From NCBI RefSeq assembly GCF_900101785.1, contig NZ_LT629688.1:2170001-2234000 (forward strand): DNA of 64,000 nucleotides, in the 5' to 3' direction. The stretch's first letter is position 1. Each line of letters starts with the position of its first letter. Positions 39,982 to 48,732 of the stretch are shown in pieces. This DNA comes from Auraticoccus monumenti (GTDB taxonomy: Bacteria; Actinomycetota; Actinomycetes; Propionibacteriales; Propionibacteriaceae). Position numbers and translations under genes: made by a program. Below the pieces are notes generated by a model. It was not told where the DNA came from and did not search any database. It saw only the letters and a program-made list of their open reading frames with translations.

Positions 39982-41538
39982 TCAGATCCAGGTGCGCAGC
40001 CACATCCGGTCCAGCCACTGCTCGCGGGTGAGCAGGGCGTTGGTCCAGACCGGGTAGAAGAAGGCGAAGTTGAGCACCACCAGGGCCACGAAGACCCCGC
40101 AGACGATCGCGCCGATCCGGCGCCGGGAGCCGGGCACGGGCGGGCCGAGCACCAACCCCATCACCAGGCACAGGGCCAGCACGGTGAAGGGGACGATGGT
40201 GATGGCGTAGAAGAGGAACTGGGGACGGTCGGTGTACTGGAACCAGGGCAGCCAGGTGCTGGCCACACCGACCACCACGACGCCGAAGCGCCAGTCCCGC
40301 CGGGCGAGCCAGAAGAACACCGACATCAGCAGGCACACCGCCCCCACCCACCACAGCAACGGGGTGCCGATACCGGTGATCACCCGCTGGCACTGGTCGA
40401 CGTCGACCGGGCAGCCGTCGGTGCCGGGCTGGATGTTGTTGACGGCGTCGATCCCGATGGTGCGGGCCAGCACCAGCCAGCCGATCGGGTCGGCGGCGTA
40501 GCTGTGGGTGGCCTCCTCGGTGATGTAGTCGCCGGTGTGGAAGCCGTAGATCTCCTGGTGGTAGTGCAGCAGCGAGGCCAGCGGCGCCCCCAGCAGGCGG
40601 GTGGAGAGCGCCTCCGGGTGCTGGGCGCCCCAGTCGCGGGACCAGCCGCCGGAGGTGGCCAACCAGCTCGACCAGGTGGCCAGGTAGACCAGCGCCCCGA
40701 GCACCACCGTGGAGAGGAAGGCCGGGACGCCGTCGACCAGCAGCCCGAGCGCGGACCGCCGGCCGGCCCCGGCGAGGCGGCGGGCGCCGACGTCCCAGGC
40801 CACCGACAGCAGCCCGAACGCGGCCAGCACGTAGACGCTGTTCCACTTCACCCCGAGCGCGCAGCCGAACATCACCCCGGCCAGCACCCGCCACGGCCGC
40901 CAGAGCACCAGCGGTCCGGCGACGCCGCCCAGGTCGGGCAGCCCCCGTGCGGTCAGGTGGTCGGCCAGCCGGGTCCGGAACCAGTCCCGGTCGGCGACCA
41001 GCGCCGAGACCGCCGCGACCAGGAAGAAGGCCTGGAAGATGTCGAGCAACCCGATCCGGCTCATCACGAAGGCCAGCCCGTCGAAGGCCAGCAGCACCCC
41101 CGCCGCCCCGCCGAGCAGCGTCGAGCGGGTGATCCGCCGGACCAGCCGGACGGTGACCAGCACGAGCAGCGCGCCGAAGACGCAGGCGCTGAACCGCCAG
41201 CCGAAGGACGTCATGCCGAACAGCTGCTCCCCGGCGGCGATCAGCCACTTCCCCAGCTGCGGGTGGACGATGAACGCCGGCCCCTCCTGCCAGAGGTCGG
41301 TGCTCCCGGCCACGATCTGCTCGTTGGCGTCCGGGGCCCAGCCGCGCTCGTAGCCGAAGTGGAGCAGCGACCAGGCGTCCTTGGGGTAGTAGGTCTCGTC
41401 GAAGACCAGCTTGTTCGGGTCCCCCAGACGGACCACCCGCAGCGCGAAGGCCAGCAGCGTGATGCCCACGGTGACGGCCCAGGCGGTGACCCGGTCGCGG
41501 GGCAGGGGGTCGCGCAGGGCCGCCTGCAGGTCAGTCAC
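39982..41538 (-). CDS. Dolichyl-phosphate-mannose--protein mannosyltransferase (Pmt, GT39)
   Basis: The 518-residue multi-pass membrane protein has the GT39 catalytic pair Asp47-Glu48 in FDETYYPKDAW on the first external loop, a second conserved segment EGPAFIVHPQLGKW, and about 11 helices. It transfers mannose from polyprenyl-phosphate mannose to secreted proteins during Sec export. GTG 41538 follows a TAGTAT box by 6 nt. It diverges from rsmI, as in mycobacteria. Confidence 0.93.
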   Translation of the reverse strand: MTDLQAALRDPLPRDRVTAWAVTVGITLLAFALRVVRLGDPNKLVFDETYYPKDAWSLLHFGYERGWAPDANEQIVAGSTDLWQEGPAFIVHPQLGKWLIAAGEQLFGMTSFGWRFSACVFGALLVLVTVRLVRRITRSTLLGGAAGVLLAFDGLAFVMSRIGLLDIFQAFFLVAAVSALVADRDWFRTRLADHLTARGLPDLGGVAGPLVLWRPWRVLAGVMFGCALGVKWNSVYVLAAFGLLSVAWDVGARRLAGAGRRSALGLLVDGVPAFLSTVVLGALVYLATWSSWLATSGGWSRDWGAQHPEALSTRLLGAPLASLLHYHQEIYGFHTGDYITEEATHSYAADPIGWLVLARTIGIDAVNNIQPGTDGCPVDVDQCQRVITGIGTPLLWWVGAVCLLMSVFFWLARRDWRFGVVVVGVASTWLPWFQYTDRPQFLFYAITIVPFTVLALCLVMGLVLGPPVPGSRRRIGAIVCGVFVALVVLNFAFFYPVWTNALLTREQWLDRMWLRTWI

Positions 41539-41544
41539 CCGGAC

Positions 41545-41550
41545 ATACTA
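41545..41550 (-). promoter_or_regulatory. Leaderless -10 box for pmt
   Basis: TAGTAT on the minus strand is 6 nt before GTG 41538. Confidence 0.5.
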
Positions 41551-41625
41551 GGAGCGCGCGGGGCCCACCGGCCCGCGACGACGCACGCCCCGCCGAGCAG
41601 GCGGACCGACCGAGAGGACGCCCCC

Positions 41626-42474
41626 GTGGTCGACACCGAGCAGGGCCCGGGTGTGCTGGTGCTGGCCGGGACGCCCATCGGCGACGTCGCCGACGCCCCA
41701 CCCCGGCTGCGCGAGGAGCTGGCCCGCGCCGACGTGGTCGCCGCCGAGGACACCCGGCGGCTGCACCGGCTGCTGCAGCGGCTGGAGGTCACCCTGAGCG
41801 GGCGGGTCGTCTCCTACTTCGAGGGCAACGAGGTCGCCCGCACCGAGCAGCTGGCCGCGGAGCTTGAGGCGGGGGCCCGGGTGCTGGTGGTCACCGACGC
41901 GGGCATGCCCTCGGTGTCGGACCCCGGCTACCGGCTGGTGCGGGCGGCGGTGGACCGCGGGATCCGGGTCACCGCGGTACCGGGCCCGTCGGCGGTCCTC
42001 ACCGCGCTGGCCCTGTCCGGGCTCCCGGTCGACCGCTTCTGCTTCGAGGGCTTCCTGCCCCGCAAGGCCGGCGAGCGGGGGCGCCGGCTGGCCGCGCTGG
42101 CCACCGAGACCCGGACGATGGTCTTCTTCGAGGCCCCGCACCGGCTGGCCGACTTCCTGACCTCCGGGGTGGAGGCCCTGGGCGCCGACCGTCCGGCCGC
42201 GGTCTGCCGGGAGCTGACCAAGACCTACGAGGAGGTCCGCCGGGGGACCCTGGCCGAGCTGGTCGACTGGGCCGCCGAGGGCGTCCGGGGCGAGGTCACG
42301 GTCGTGGTGCAGGGGGCCGAGCCGAGCGACGACGGCGGGTCGGCCCTGGAGCTGGTGCGCGAGCTGATCGCCGACGGCGTCCGGCTGTCGGACGCGGTGG
42401 CGCAGGTGGCGGCCAGCACCGGCCAGCGGCGCAACGCCCTCTACCAGGCGGCGGTGGCTGACCGCCGGTCCTGA
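41626..42474 (+). CDS. rsmI: 16S rRNA (cytidine-1402 2'-O)-methyltransferase RsmI
   Basis: The 282-residue enzyme methylates C1402 in the ribosomal decoding site. Motifs are LAGTPIGD (about residues 14-21), EDTRRL, VTDAGMPSVSDPG, the SAM-site loop PGPSAV and FFEAPHR. GTG 41626 has AGAGG 8 nt upstream. The divergent pmt gene is its usual actinobacterial neighbour. Confidence 0.94.
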   Translation: MVDTEQGPGVLVLAGTPIGDVADAPPRLREELARADVVAAEDTRRLHRLLQRLEVTLSGRVVSYFEGNEVARTEQLAAELEAGARVLVVTDAGMPSVSDPGYRLVRAAVDRGIRVTAVPGPSAVLTALALSGLPVDRFCFEGFLPRKAGERGRRLAALATETRTMVFFEAPHRLADFLTSGVEALGADRPAAVCRELTKTYEEVRRGTLAELVDWAAEGVRGEVTVVVQGAEPSDDGGSALELVRELIADGVRLSDAVAQVAASTGQRRNALYQAAVADRRS

Positions 42475-42512
42475 GCGACGGTCACGGCCGCGGGTGCCGC
42501 GATACTGGCCGG

Positions 42513-43115
42513 GTGCCCCTCACCCTCGACCAGCTGACGTGGCCCCGCCGGACCGAGCGGCTGGTGCTCCGCCCGGCCCGTCCGGAGGACCACGCCGCCA
42601 CCTTCGGCTTCCGCTCCGACCCCGGCGTCGGGCACTGGATCGGCAGCTGGACCGAGGACCCGCAGCTGCACCGCTGGCTCTTCACCGACACCGACCGGCT
42701 GGCCCGGACCCTGCTCTACGAGCTCGACGGCCGCGTGGTGGGGGACCTGATGCTGGCGGTCCGCGCTGCGTCGACCCAGCTGGAGGTCCGCGACGAGGGC
42801 GAGGCCGTGGAGGCCGAGATCGGCTGGTCCCAGGACCCCTCGGTCGGCGGCCGCGGGCTGGCCACCGAGGCGGTGCGGGAGCTGTTGGCGATCTGCTTCC
42901 AGGACCTGGGGCTGCGCCGTGTGGTCGCCTCCTGCTACGCCGGCAACGAGACGTCGTGGCGGCTGATGGAGCGGGTGGGCATGCGCCGGGAGACCGTGGC
43001 GCGCCGGGACTCCCTGCACCGCTCCGGTGAGTGGATGGACTCCTACGGCTACGCGCTGCTGGCCGAGGAGTGGCGCGGCGCGACCGGCCCCGCGCCACTA
43101 GCCTCGACCGCGTGA
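42513..43115 (+). CDS. GNAT N-acetyltransferase (RimJ/RimL type)
   Basis: The 200-residue protein has TERLVLRPARPEDH at the start, EIGWSQDPSVGGRGLATEAVRELL as the acetyl-CoA site and CYAGNETSWRLMERVGMR at the C-terminus. GATACT lies 6 nt before GTG 42513, suggesting a leaderless mRNA. The substrate is unknown. A 4-bp GTGA overlap joins it to tatD. Confidence 0.88.
   Translation: MPLTLDQLTWPRRTERLVLRPARPEDHAATFGFRSDPGVGHWIGSWTEDPQLHRWLFTDTDRLARTLLYELDGRVVGDLMLAVRAASTQLEVRDEGEAVEAEIGWSQDPSVGGRGLATEAVRELLAICFQDLGLRRVVASCYAGNETSWRLMERVGMRRETVARRDSLHRSGEWMDSYGYALLAEEWRGATGPAPLASTA
43099..43104 (+). promoter_or_regulatory. Internal leaderless -10 box for tatD
   Basis: TAGCCT inside the last codons of the acetyltransferase gene is 7 nt before GTG 43112. 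The gene would have both coupled and independent expression. Confidence 0.45.
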
Positions 43116-43960
43116 ACCGCGAGCTCCCTGCCCTCCCCGACGCGCTGCCGGGACCGGTCACCGACTCCCACTGCCACCTCGACGTCGCCGAGGAGTACAG
43201 CGGGCTGGCCCCGGAGGACGCGCTGGCGCAGGCGGCCTCGGTGGGCGTCACGCGTCTGGTCCAGGTCGGCTGCGACCTGCCGAGCTCGCGCTGGGCCGTG
43301 GCCGCCGCCTCCCGGTGGCCCTCGGTGGTCGCCACCGTCGCCCTGCACCCCAACGACGCCGCCCGGCTGGGGGATCGGCTGCCACAGGCCCTGGAGGAGC
43401 TGGCGGCCCTGGTGGCCGAGGAGGCCGCCGACCCGGCCCGCCGCCTGCGTGGGGTGGGGGAGACCGGTCTGGACTGGTTCCGCACCCCCGAGGAGGAGGG
43501 ACGACACCTCCAGCGCGAGTCCTTCGCCGCCCACATCGCGCTGGCCCGCCGCCACGACCTGACCCTCGTGGTCCACGACCGCGACGCCCACGACGAGGTG
43601 CTCGAGGTGCTGGACGCCGAGGGCGGGGTGGACCGGCTGGTCATGCACTGCTTCTCCGGCGACGCCGACTTCGCCCGCCGCTGCCTGGACCGCGGTGCCT
43701 GGCTGTCCTTCCCCGGCACGGTGACGTTCAAGCCGAACCAGCACCTCCGTGACGCCCTCCGGCTGACCCCGACCGACCGGGTGCTGACCGAGACCGACGC
43801 ACCCTTCCTCACCCCGGTGCCGCACCGCGGCCGCCCCAACGCCTCCTTCCTGGTGCCGCTGACCGTCCGCTTCATGGCCGAGCAGCGCGGGGAGGACCTG
43901 GCCGGGTTCTGCGCCTCGCTGCACGACAACGCCTCCGCCGCCTTCGGTGGCAGCTGGTGA
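43112..43960 (+). CDS. tatD: TatD-family metal-dependent DNase
   Basis: The 282-residue barrel enzyme has the two-metal ligands in order: DSHCHLDV (HxH), GVGETGLDWF (Glu), LVVHDRDAH (His), MHCFSGD (His) and TETDAPFL (Asp). TatD proteins degrade DNA 3'-5' in repair and recycling. In many actinobacteria tatD lies directly upstream of rpf and ksgA, as here except for one inserted gene. Confidence 0.93.
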   Translation: MNRELPALPDALPGPVTDSHCHLDVAEEYSGLAPEDALAQAASVGVTRLVQVGCDLPSSRWAVAAASRWPSVVATVALHPNDAARLGDRLPQALEELAALVAEEAADPARRLRGVGETGLDWFRTPEEEGRHLQRESFAAHIALARRHDLTLVVHDRDAHDEVLEVLDAEGGVDRLVMHCFSGDADFARRCLDRGAWLSFPGTVTFKPNQHLRDALRLTPTDRVLTETDAPFLTPVPHRGRPNASFLVPLTVRFMAEQRGEDLAGFCASLHDNASAAFGGSW

Positions 43961-44565
43961 GCGGGTCGGGGCTGGCGGCGCTGCTGGCCCGCCGCCGGAT
44001 GGTCCGTGACTTCGACCCGGGCGCCGGGGTGCCTGTGGAGCTGCTGGAGGCGGTGCTGGACGCCGGGCTCACCGCCCCCTCGGCCGGGCACGCCCAGGTG
44101 GTGACCGCGGTGGTGCTGGCGGACCAGCAGGTGAGCGGCTTCTGGTCGGTCACCAGCGAGCCCGGAGCCGACTCGGCCTGGCTCCGCGGCATGCGGCGGG
44201 CGCCGGTGCTGATCACCCTGTGGACCAGCGAGGACGCCTACGCCGAGCGCTACGCCGAGCCGGACAAGGCCGCCGGCTCCGACGACGGGCCGGCCTGGTC
44301 GGCGCCCTGGTGGTGGGTGGACGCCGGGATGACGGCCATGGCGGTGCTGCTGGCCGCCACCGACGCGGGGCTCGGCGCCTGCTTCTTCGGCGTCCCGCCC
44401 CGGCGCCAGGCGCTGCTGGCCGAGCACCTGGGGGTCCCGGCGGGCTGGGCCTCGGCCGGGGTGGTGGCGCTGGGACGTCCGGCCGCCGCCGACCGGCCGT
44501 CCGGGTCGGGGCGACGCCGCGCGCGACGTCCGCGCGAGGAGAGGATCCGCTCCGGACGCTGGTGA
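43957..44565 (+). CDS. Nitroreductase-family flavoprotein
   Basis: The 202-residue protein starts with ARRRMVRDFDP (FMN phosphate binding), has TAPSAGHAQ and the later AAMAVLLAATDAGLGACFFG-like segment of the family. An Arg-rich tail ends it. It probably reduces quinones or nitro compounds with NAD(P)H, or acts in cofactor metabolism. Inserted between tatD and rpf and coupled to tatD by GTGA. Confidence 0.87.
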   Translation: MSGSGLAALLARRRMVRDFDPGAGVPVELLEAVLDAGLTAPSAGHAQVVTAVVLADQQVSGFWSVTSEPGADSAWLRGMRRAPVLITLWTSEDAYAERYAEPDKAAGSDDGPAWSAPWWWVDAGMTAMAVLLAATDAGLGACFFGVPPRRQALLAEHLGVPAGWASAGVVALGRPAAADRPSGSGRRRARRPREERIRSGRW

Positions 44566-44624
44566 GCAGGCGGACTGACGGAGAACCGCTTCTCAGGCGT
44601 TTCTCATCTGGGCTCATCTTCGGT

Positions 44625-44630
44625 TAAGGT
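44625..44630 (+). promoter_or_regulatory. Candidate -10 box for rpf
   Basis: TAAGGT 73 bp before GTG 44698 gives a leader of about 60 nt. This leader is too short for the c-di-AMP (ydaO) riboswitch that precedes many actinobacterial rpf genes. Confidence 0.4.
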
Positions 44631-44697
44631 GCCCTCGACGTCGGTGGCCGCGCGTGGGCGGCCCCACCCGCTCTCTTCACCGCTTCTGGAGTCATTC

Positions 44698-45942
44698 GTG
44701 CGCAAGCTCATCCCCCTCTCGATCGCCGCCGCCGCGGCCCTGCTCGCCACCAGCGGTGCCGTCGGCTACCAGGTGCTCGACAAGACCGTCGAGCTGTCGG
44801 TCGACGGGGTCCCCACCACCGTCACCACCCTGGAGGGGAACGTCGGGGAGGTGCTGGCCCAGCAGGGGATCGCCCTCGGCGAGCACGACCTGGTCGCCCC
44901 GGGCGCGGAGACGAAGCTCTCCGACGGCGACCGGATCGCGGTGCAGTTCGGCCGCGAGGTCACCGTCGAGGTGGACGGCTCGGAGCAGACCCACTGGACC
45001 ACCGCCACCACCGTCGGTGAGGCGCTGGCCGTGCTGGCCATCAAGGCCCAGGGTGCGGACCTCTCCACCAGCCGCTCCACCGCCATCGGCCGCGAGGGCC
45101 TGGAGTTCAGCGTCGACACCGTCAAGAAGGTCGAGCTGGTGGCCGGCGGCAAGACCTCCAGCGTGCAGACCACCGCCACCACGGTCGGTGAGGTCCTGGC
45201 CCAGGCGAAGGTCGAGCCCGACGACGACGACATGGTCGAGCCAGCCGTCGGTGAGGCGGTCGCCGACGGCGACACGATCACCGTCGACGTCGTCGAGGTG
45301 AAGGACGTCGCCAAGAAGTCGGCGATCGAGCACGAGACGGTCCGCAAGGACTCCGACCAGCTCGACCTCGGCACGACCCGGGTCGAGACCGAGGGCGAGG
45401 ACGGCGAGCGCACCGTCGTCACCACCGAGACCCGCGAGAACGGCAAGGTCGTCAAGAAGGAGGAGAAGTCCTCCAAGGTGACCCGGGAGCCGGTCGACGA
45501 GGTCGTCCTGGTCGGCACGCGCGTGGCCCCCGAGCCCGAGCCCGCCCCCGCGCCTGCCCCCGCCCCGGCGCCGCAGCGGTCCTCCGGCTCCGCCGGCTCC
45601 TCCCAGGACGACAGCTCCGACTCCCGCTCCGAGGCGCCCAAGCCGAAGCCGGCGCCGAAGCCGGCACCGAAGCCCGAGCCCGAGGACAGCAGCTCCGGCG
45701 CCTCCGCCGGGGTCTGGGACCGCCTCGCCCAGTGCGAGTCCGGCGGCAACTGGTCGATCAACACCGGCAACGGCTACTACGGCGGCGTGCAGTTCAGCGC
45801 CCAGACCTGGAAGGCCTACGGCGGCAAGGGCCTGCCGCACGAGAACAGCAAGGCCGAGCAGATCCGGATCGCCTCCAAGCTGCAGGCCGCCGCCGGATGG
45901 GGCCAGTGGCCCTCCTGCTCGGCCAAGCTCGGGCTTCGCTGA
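44698..45942 (+). CDS. Resuscitation-promoting factor (RpfB type)
   Basis: The 414-residue secreted protein has an N-terminal signal or anchor helix (residues 6-24) and three DUF348 repeats (each with a TTVGEVL-like unit, at about 43-60, 102-118 and 160-170). A G5 domain (about 205-275), a Pro/Ala/Lys linker and the lysozyme-like Rpf domain (about 337-414) follow. The catalytic Glu is Glu347 in CESGGNW, and two Cys form the conserved disulfide. It cleaves peptidoglycan and helps dormant cells resume growth. GTG 44698 has GGAG 6 nt upstream. Confidence 0.94.
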   Translation: MRKLIPLSIAAAAALLATSGAVGYQVLDKTVELSVDGVPTTVTTLEGNVGEVLAQQGIALGEHDLVAPGAETKLSDGDRIAVQFGREVTVEVDGSEQTHWTTATTVGEALAVLAIKAQGADLSTSRSTAIGREGLEFSVDTVKKVELVAGGKTSSVQTTATTVGEVLAQAKVEPDDDDMVEPAVGEAVADGDTITVDVVEVKDVAKKSAIEHETVRKDSDQLDLGTTRVETEGEDGERTVVTTETRENGKVVKKEEKSSKVTREPVDEVVLVGTRVAPEPEPAPAPAPAPAPQRSSGSAGSSQDDSSDSRSEAPKPKPAPKPAPKPEPEDSSSGASAGVWDRLAQCESGGNWSINTGNGYYGGVQFSAQTWKAYGGKGLPHENSKAEQIRIASKLQAAAGWGQWPSCSAKLGLR

Positions 45943-45986
45943 CCAGTCCGCTGACGTCGTCGAAGGGTCTGCTGGACCCGACCTCC

Positions 45987-46817
45987 GTGCGAGCCCTGGC
46001 CACCGAGCTGGGGCTGCGCCCGACCAAGCAGCGCGGGCAGAACTTCGTCACCGACGCCAACACGGTGCGCCGGCTGGTCACGCTCGCCGGTCTGGAGCCT
46101 GACGACGTCGCCCTGGAGATCGGCCCTGGGCTCGGCTCGCTGACCCTCGGCCTGCTCGAGCGGGCGCGTCACGTCGTGGCCATCGAGATCGAGGCCAGCC
46201 TGGCCCGCCAGCTGCCGCTCACCGTCGCCACCCGGTTGCCCGGGGCGGAGGAGCGGCTGACCGTGGTGGAGGCCGACGCGCTGCAGGTCCACCCGCTGCC
46301 CGAGCCCCGGCCGAGCGTGGTCGTGGCCAACCTGCCCTACAACGTCTCGGTGCCGGTGCTGCTGCACCTGCTCGAGATCGACCCGGGTTGGCGTCGCGGG
46401 CTGGTCATGGTGCAGCTGGAGGTCGCCGACCGGTTGGTGGCCGGACCCGGCTCGCGGACCTACGGCGTCCCCTCGGTCAAGATGGCCTGGTGGGCCGCGG
46501 CGACCCGGGTGGGGACCGTGCCGCCCAGCGTGTTCTGGCCGGTGCCCAACGTCGACTCCGGCCTGGTGCGGATCGTGCGCCGCGACCCCCCGGCCACCAC
46601 CGCCACCCGGCAGCAGGTGTTCACCGTGGTCGACCACGCCTTCGCCCAGCGGCGCAAGATGCTGCGGGCGGCCCTGTCCGGGCTGGCCGGCTCCTCGGCC
46701 GCGGCCAGCGCCTGCCTCGAGGCCGCCGGCGTCGACCCGCAGGCCCGCGGGGAGACCCTGACCGTGGACCAGTTCGCCCGCGTGGCCGAGCAGCTGTTCC
46801 CCGACGCCGGAGCCTGA
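45987..46817 (+). CDS. rsmA: 16S rRNA (adenine-1518/1519 N6)-dimethyltransferase KsgA/RsmA
   Basis: The enzyme dimethylates two adenosines in helix 45 of 16S rRNA late in 30S assembly. Motifs are [20 protein letters not shown] (SAM) and NLPYNVS (catalytic loop). From GTG 45987 it is 276 residues. Homologs usually have about 10-15 more residues (a LLGP-type segment), and here the matching GLLDPTS is encoded upstream without ATG, GTG or TTG. CTG 45939, which overlaps the rpf stop as CTGA, or CTG 45951 could be the real start. Confidence 0.92.
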   Translation: MRALATELGLRPTKQRGQNFVTDANTVRRLVTLAGLEPDDVALEIGPGLGSLTLGLLERARHVVAIEIEASLARQLPLTVATRLPGAEERLTVVEADALQVHPLPEPRPSVVVANLPYNVSVPVLLHLLEIDPGWRRGLVMVQLEVADRLVAGPGSRTYGVPSVKMAWWAAATRVGTVPPSVFWPVPNVDSGLVRIVRRDPPATTATRQQVFTVVDHAFAQRRKMLRAALSGLAGSSAAASACLEAAGVDPQARGETLTVDQFARVAEQLFPDAGA

Positions 46818-46833
46818 ACACCGGCCGGAGGTC

Positions 46834-46923
46834 GATTCTGAGGGTCAGTGCGGTGCTCGCACCCGACCCGCTGCGGTGCGCCGCGGCCCCGCGGGGTGGC
46901 GCGGGGGACTGACCCGCAAAATC
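46834..46923. repeat. 90-nt imperfect inverted repeat before ispE
   Basis: GATTCTGAGGGTCAGT (46834-46849) and ACTGACCCGCAAAATC (46908-46923) pair at 14 of 16 positions. The 58-nt interior is very GC-rich and can fold further (CCGCGG...). It lies in the 212-bp ksgA-ispE gap, where no gene is seen. It may be a terminator or a dispersed repeat. Confidence 0.55.
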
Positions 46924-47017
46924 AGTCGCTGGGACGGGCGTGGCCCGGCTGACCTGGCACGGCTGAGCGGACCCGGGACCGGCCGCGACCGGGCGCACGT
47001 CACCGGAGCCGGGTGGC

Positions 47018-47023
47018 TAACCT
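47018..47023 (+). promoter_or_regulatory. Leaderless -10 box for ispE
   Basis: TAACCT is 6 nt before GTG 47030, so ispE is transcribed separately from ksgA. Confidence 0.5.
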
Positions 47024-47029
47024 CGACCC

Positions 47030-47962
47030 GTGCCGCCTCCCCTCACCCCTCCGTCCGAGCCCGTCCGCGTCCGGGTGCCGGCCAAGATCAACCTGGCGCT
47101 CATGGTGGGCCGCGTGGGGGAGGACGGGTACCACCCGCTGGCCACCCTCTTCCAGGCCGTCTCCCTGCACGACGACGTGGTGGCCGCTCCCGCGCCGGCC
47201 GGCGAGTTCAGCGTGACCATGAGCGGCGAGGCCGAGGGGGTGGGCGACGGTCCGGACAACCTGGCGGTGCGGGCCGCCCGCCTGCTGGCCGAGGATCACG
47301 GGGTCGCCGACCAGGTCGGGGCCGCGCTGAGCGTCCGCAAGTCGATCCCGGTGGCCGGCGGCATGGCCGGGGGGTCGGCCGACGCGGCCGGGGCGCTGCT
47401 GGCCTGCTCGGTGCTCTGGGACCTCGACGTCGAACCCGACGGACTGGGCGCGCTCGGTGCCCGGCTGGGGGCCGACGTCCCCTTCGCGCTGCTCGGCGGC
47501 ACCGCGCTGGGCACCGGGCGCGGGGACGTCCTGGCCCCGGTGCTGACCAGCGGCTGCTTCCACTGGGTGCTGGCGCTGTCGGACGAGGGCCTGTCCACCC
47601 CCGCGGTCTTCCGCCGCTTCGACGAGCTCGGGCTGGGCCGTGAGCCCGAGGAGCTGGACGTGGCCGACGAGCTGATGAACGCGCTCCGCACCGGGGACGC
47701 CCCGGCGCTGGCCCGGGCCGTCCACAACGACCTGGCCCCCGCCGCGCTGGACCTGCGCCCGGACCTGGAGGCCACCCTGCGACGAGGGGAGGAGCTGGGG
47801 GCGCTGACCGGGATCGTGTCCGGGTCCGGGCCCACGGTGGCCTTCCTCTGCGTGGACGAGTCCGCCGCCATCGACCTCAGCACCCAGCTGGCGCGGCTGC
47901 CCCGCGTGCGTGCGGTCCGACGGGCGCGGGGACCCGCCCAGGGCGCCCGGCTGATCAGCTGA
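47030..47962 (+). CDS. ispE: 4-diphosphocytidyl-2-C-methyl-D-erythritol kinase IspE
   Basis: The 310-residue GHMP kinase phosphorylates CDP-methylerythritol in the MEP isoprenoid pathway. The N-terminal PAKINLAL (Lys19, Asn21) and the ATP loop PVAGGMAGGSADAAG (residues 107-121) with catalytic Asp118 are clear; SGSGPTVAFL is the third motif. Position after ksgA is the usual one. Confidence 0.94.
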   Translation: MPPPLTPPSEPVRVRVPAKINLALMVGRVGEDGYHPLATLFQAVSLHDDVVAAPAPAGEFSVTMSGEAEGVGDGPDNLAVRAARLLAEDHGVADQVGAALSVRKSIPVAGGMAGGSADAAGALLACSVLWDLDVEPDGLGALGARLGADVPFALLGGTALGTGRGDVLAPVLTSGCFHWVLALSDEGLSTPAVFRRFDELGLGREPEELDVADELMNALRTGDAPALARAVHNDLAPAALDLRPDLEATLRRGEELGALTGIVSGSGPTVAFLCVDESAAIDLSTQLARLPRVRAVRRARGPAQGARLIS

Positions 47963-47978
47963 GTGAGGGTCACCTCAC
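47963..47978. terminator. Short hairpin directly after ispE
   Basis: GTGAGG-GTCA-CCTCAC starts at the base after the ispE stop. A 6-bp stem without T-run; weak terminator. Confidence 0.35.
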
Positions 47979-47986
47979 AACCTCTC

Positions 47987-47999
47987 GATCTCAAGAATC
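47987..47999. promoter_or_regulatory. Candidate MarR operator
   Basis: GATCTCAAGAATC is a near-palindrome like the TCTCAAGA-type MarR sites. It is 21 bp upstream of marR, over its -35 area, consistent with autoregulation. Confidence 0.4.
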
Positions 48000-48007
48000 T
48001 CGTCGGT

Positions 48008-48013
48008 TAGACT
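48008..48013 (+). promoter_or_regulatory. Leaderless -10 box for marR
   Basis: TAGACT is 6 nt before ATG 48020, with no ribosome-binding site. Confidence 0.5.
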
Positions 48014-48019
48014 CGCGCC

Positions 48020-48517
48020 ATGCAGGACGAGGTGGACGCACTGGTCAGGGACTGGGCCCGTGAGCGCCCGGACCTCGACCTGTCCGCGATGCAGGTGCTC
48101 AGCCGGGTCAGCCGCCTCGGCCACCTCCTCGACCGCGCCCGCAAGGACTCCTTCACCGCCCACGGCATCGTGGCCTGGGAGTTCGACGTGCTGGCCGCGC
48201 TGCGCCGCGCCGGACGTCCCTACACGCTCTCGCCGGGCGCGCTGATCCGGGAGACCCTGGTCACCAGCGGGACCATGACCACCCGGGTCGACCGCCTGGT
48301 CCGCCGGGGCCTGGTCACCCGCAGCGCCGACCCCAGCGACCGCCGCGGCGTCCTGGTGACCCTCACCGACGCCGGCCGCGACACCGTCGACGGCGCGCTG
48401 GGCAGCCTGCTGGCCGCCGAGCGGCGTCTGCTGGCCGGTCTGGACGAGTCCGAGCAGGCCCAGCTGGCCGAGCTGCTGCGCACCCTCGGGCTGTCGATCG
48501 ACGAGCTCGCCGCCTGA
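48020..48517 (+). CDS. MarR-family transcriptional regulator
   Basis: The 165-residue protein has the MarR winged helix: LSPGALIRETLVTSGTMTTRVDRL is the recognition region (TSGTMTTRV contacts DNA) and DPSDRRGVLVTLTDAG the wing with conserved Asp-Arg-Arg. Target genes are unknown because the next gene is a tRNA; it probably controls itself and distant loci. Confidence 0.9.
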   Translation: MQDEVDALVRDWARERPDLDLSAMQVLSRVSRLGHLLDRARKDSFTAHGIVAWEFDVLAALRRAGRPYTLSPGALIRETLVTSGTMTTRVDRLVRRGLVTRSADPSDRRGVLVTLTDAGRDTVDGALGSLLAAERRLLAGLDESEQAQLAELLRTLGLSIDELAA

Positions 48518-48541
48518 GCGACCCGGTCTCCCGCGGATCGT

Positions 48542-48547
48542 TATGCT
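48542..48547 (+). promoter_or_regulatory. -10 box of tRNA-Gln
   Basis: TATGCT ends 35 bp before the mature tRNA 5' end. Confidence 0.4.
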
Positions 48548-48582
48548 GTGGCGGTGCCGGACCTGCAGACGGGGCCGGCCGA

Positions 48583-48665
48583 TCCCCGGTTGGTCTGCCG
48601 GCAGGGCCCGCCTGACTTTGAATCAGGATCAAGCGACGTAGGTTCGACTCCTACCCGGGGAGCCA
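48583..48665 (+). tRNA. tRNA-Gln (anticodon TTG), with encoded CCA
   Basis: Acceptor TCCCCGG (48583-48589) pairs with CCGGGGA (48655-48661). The anticodon stem CCTGA/TCAGG closes the loop CTTTGAA with anticodon TTG, the T arm is GTAGG-TTCGACT-CCTAC, and CCA is encoded at 48663-48665. The tRNA body is 80 nt, longer than usual, because the variable region has 10 nt and the D-to-anticodon junction 2 nt. A tRNA-Gln beside glmU is conserved in actinobacteria. Confidence 0.85.
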
Positions 48666-48732
48666 GCAGTCGGGGCACCGTGACGGCTAACGTAGGCCGC
48701 GCCCGACCGTCCCCTCCCGATCGAGGACCCCC

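Noticed and set aside
44625-44697. c-di-AMP (ydaO) riboswitch in front of rpf
   Set aside because: The leader from the likely -10 box is only about 60 nt and lacks the conserved ydaO segments.
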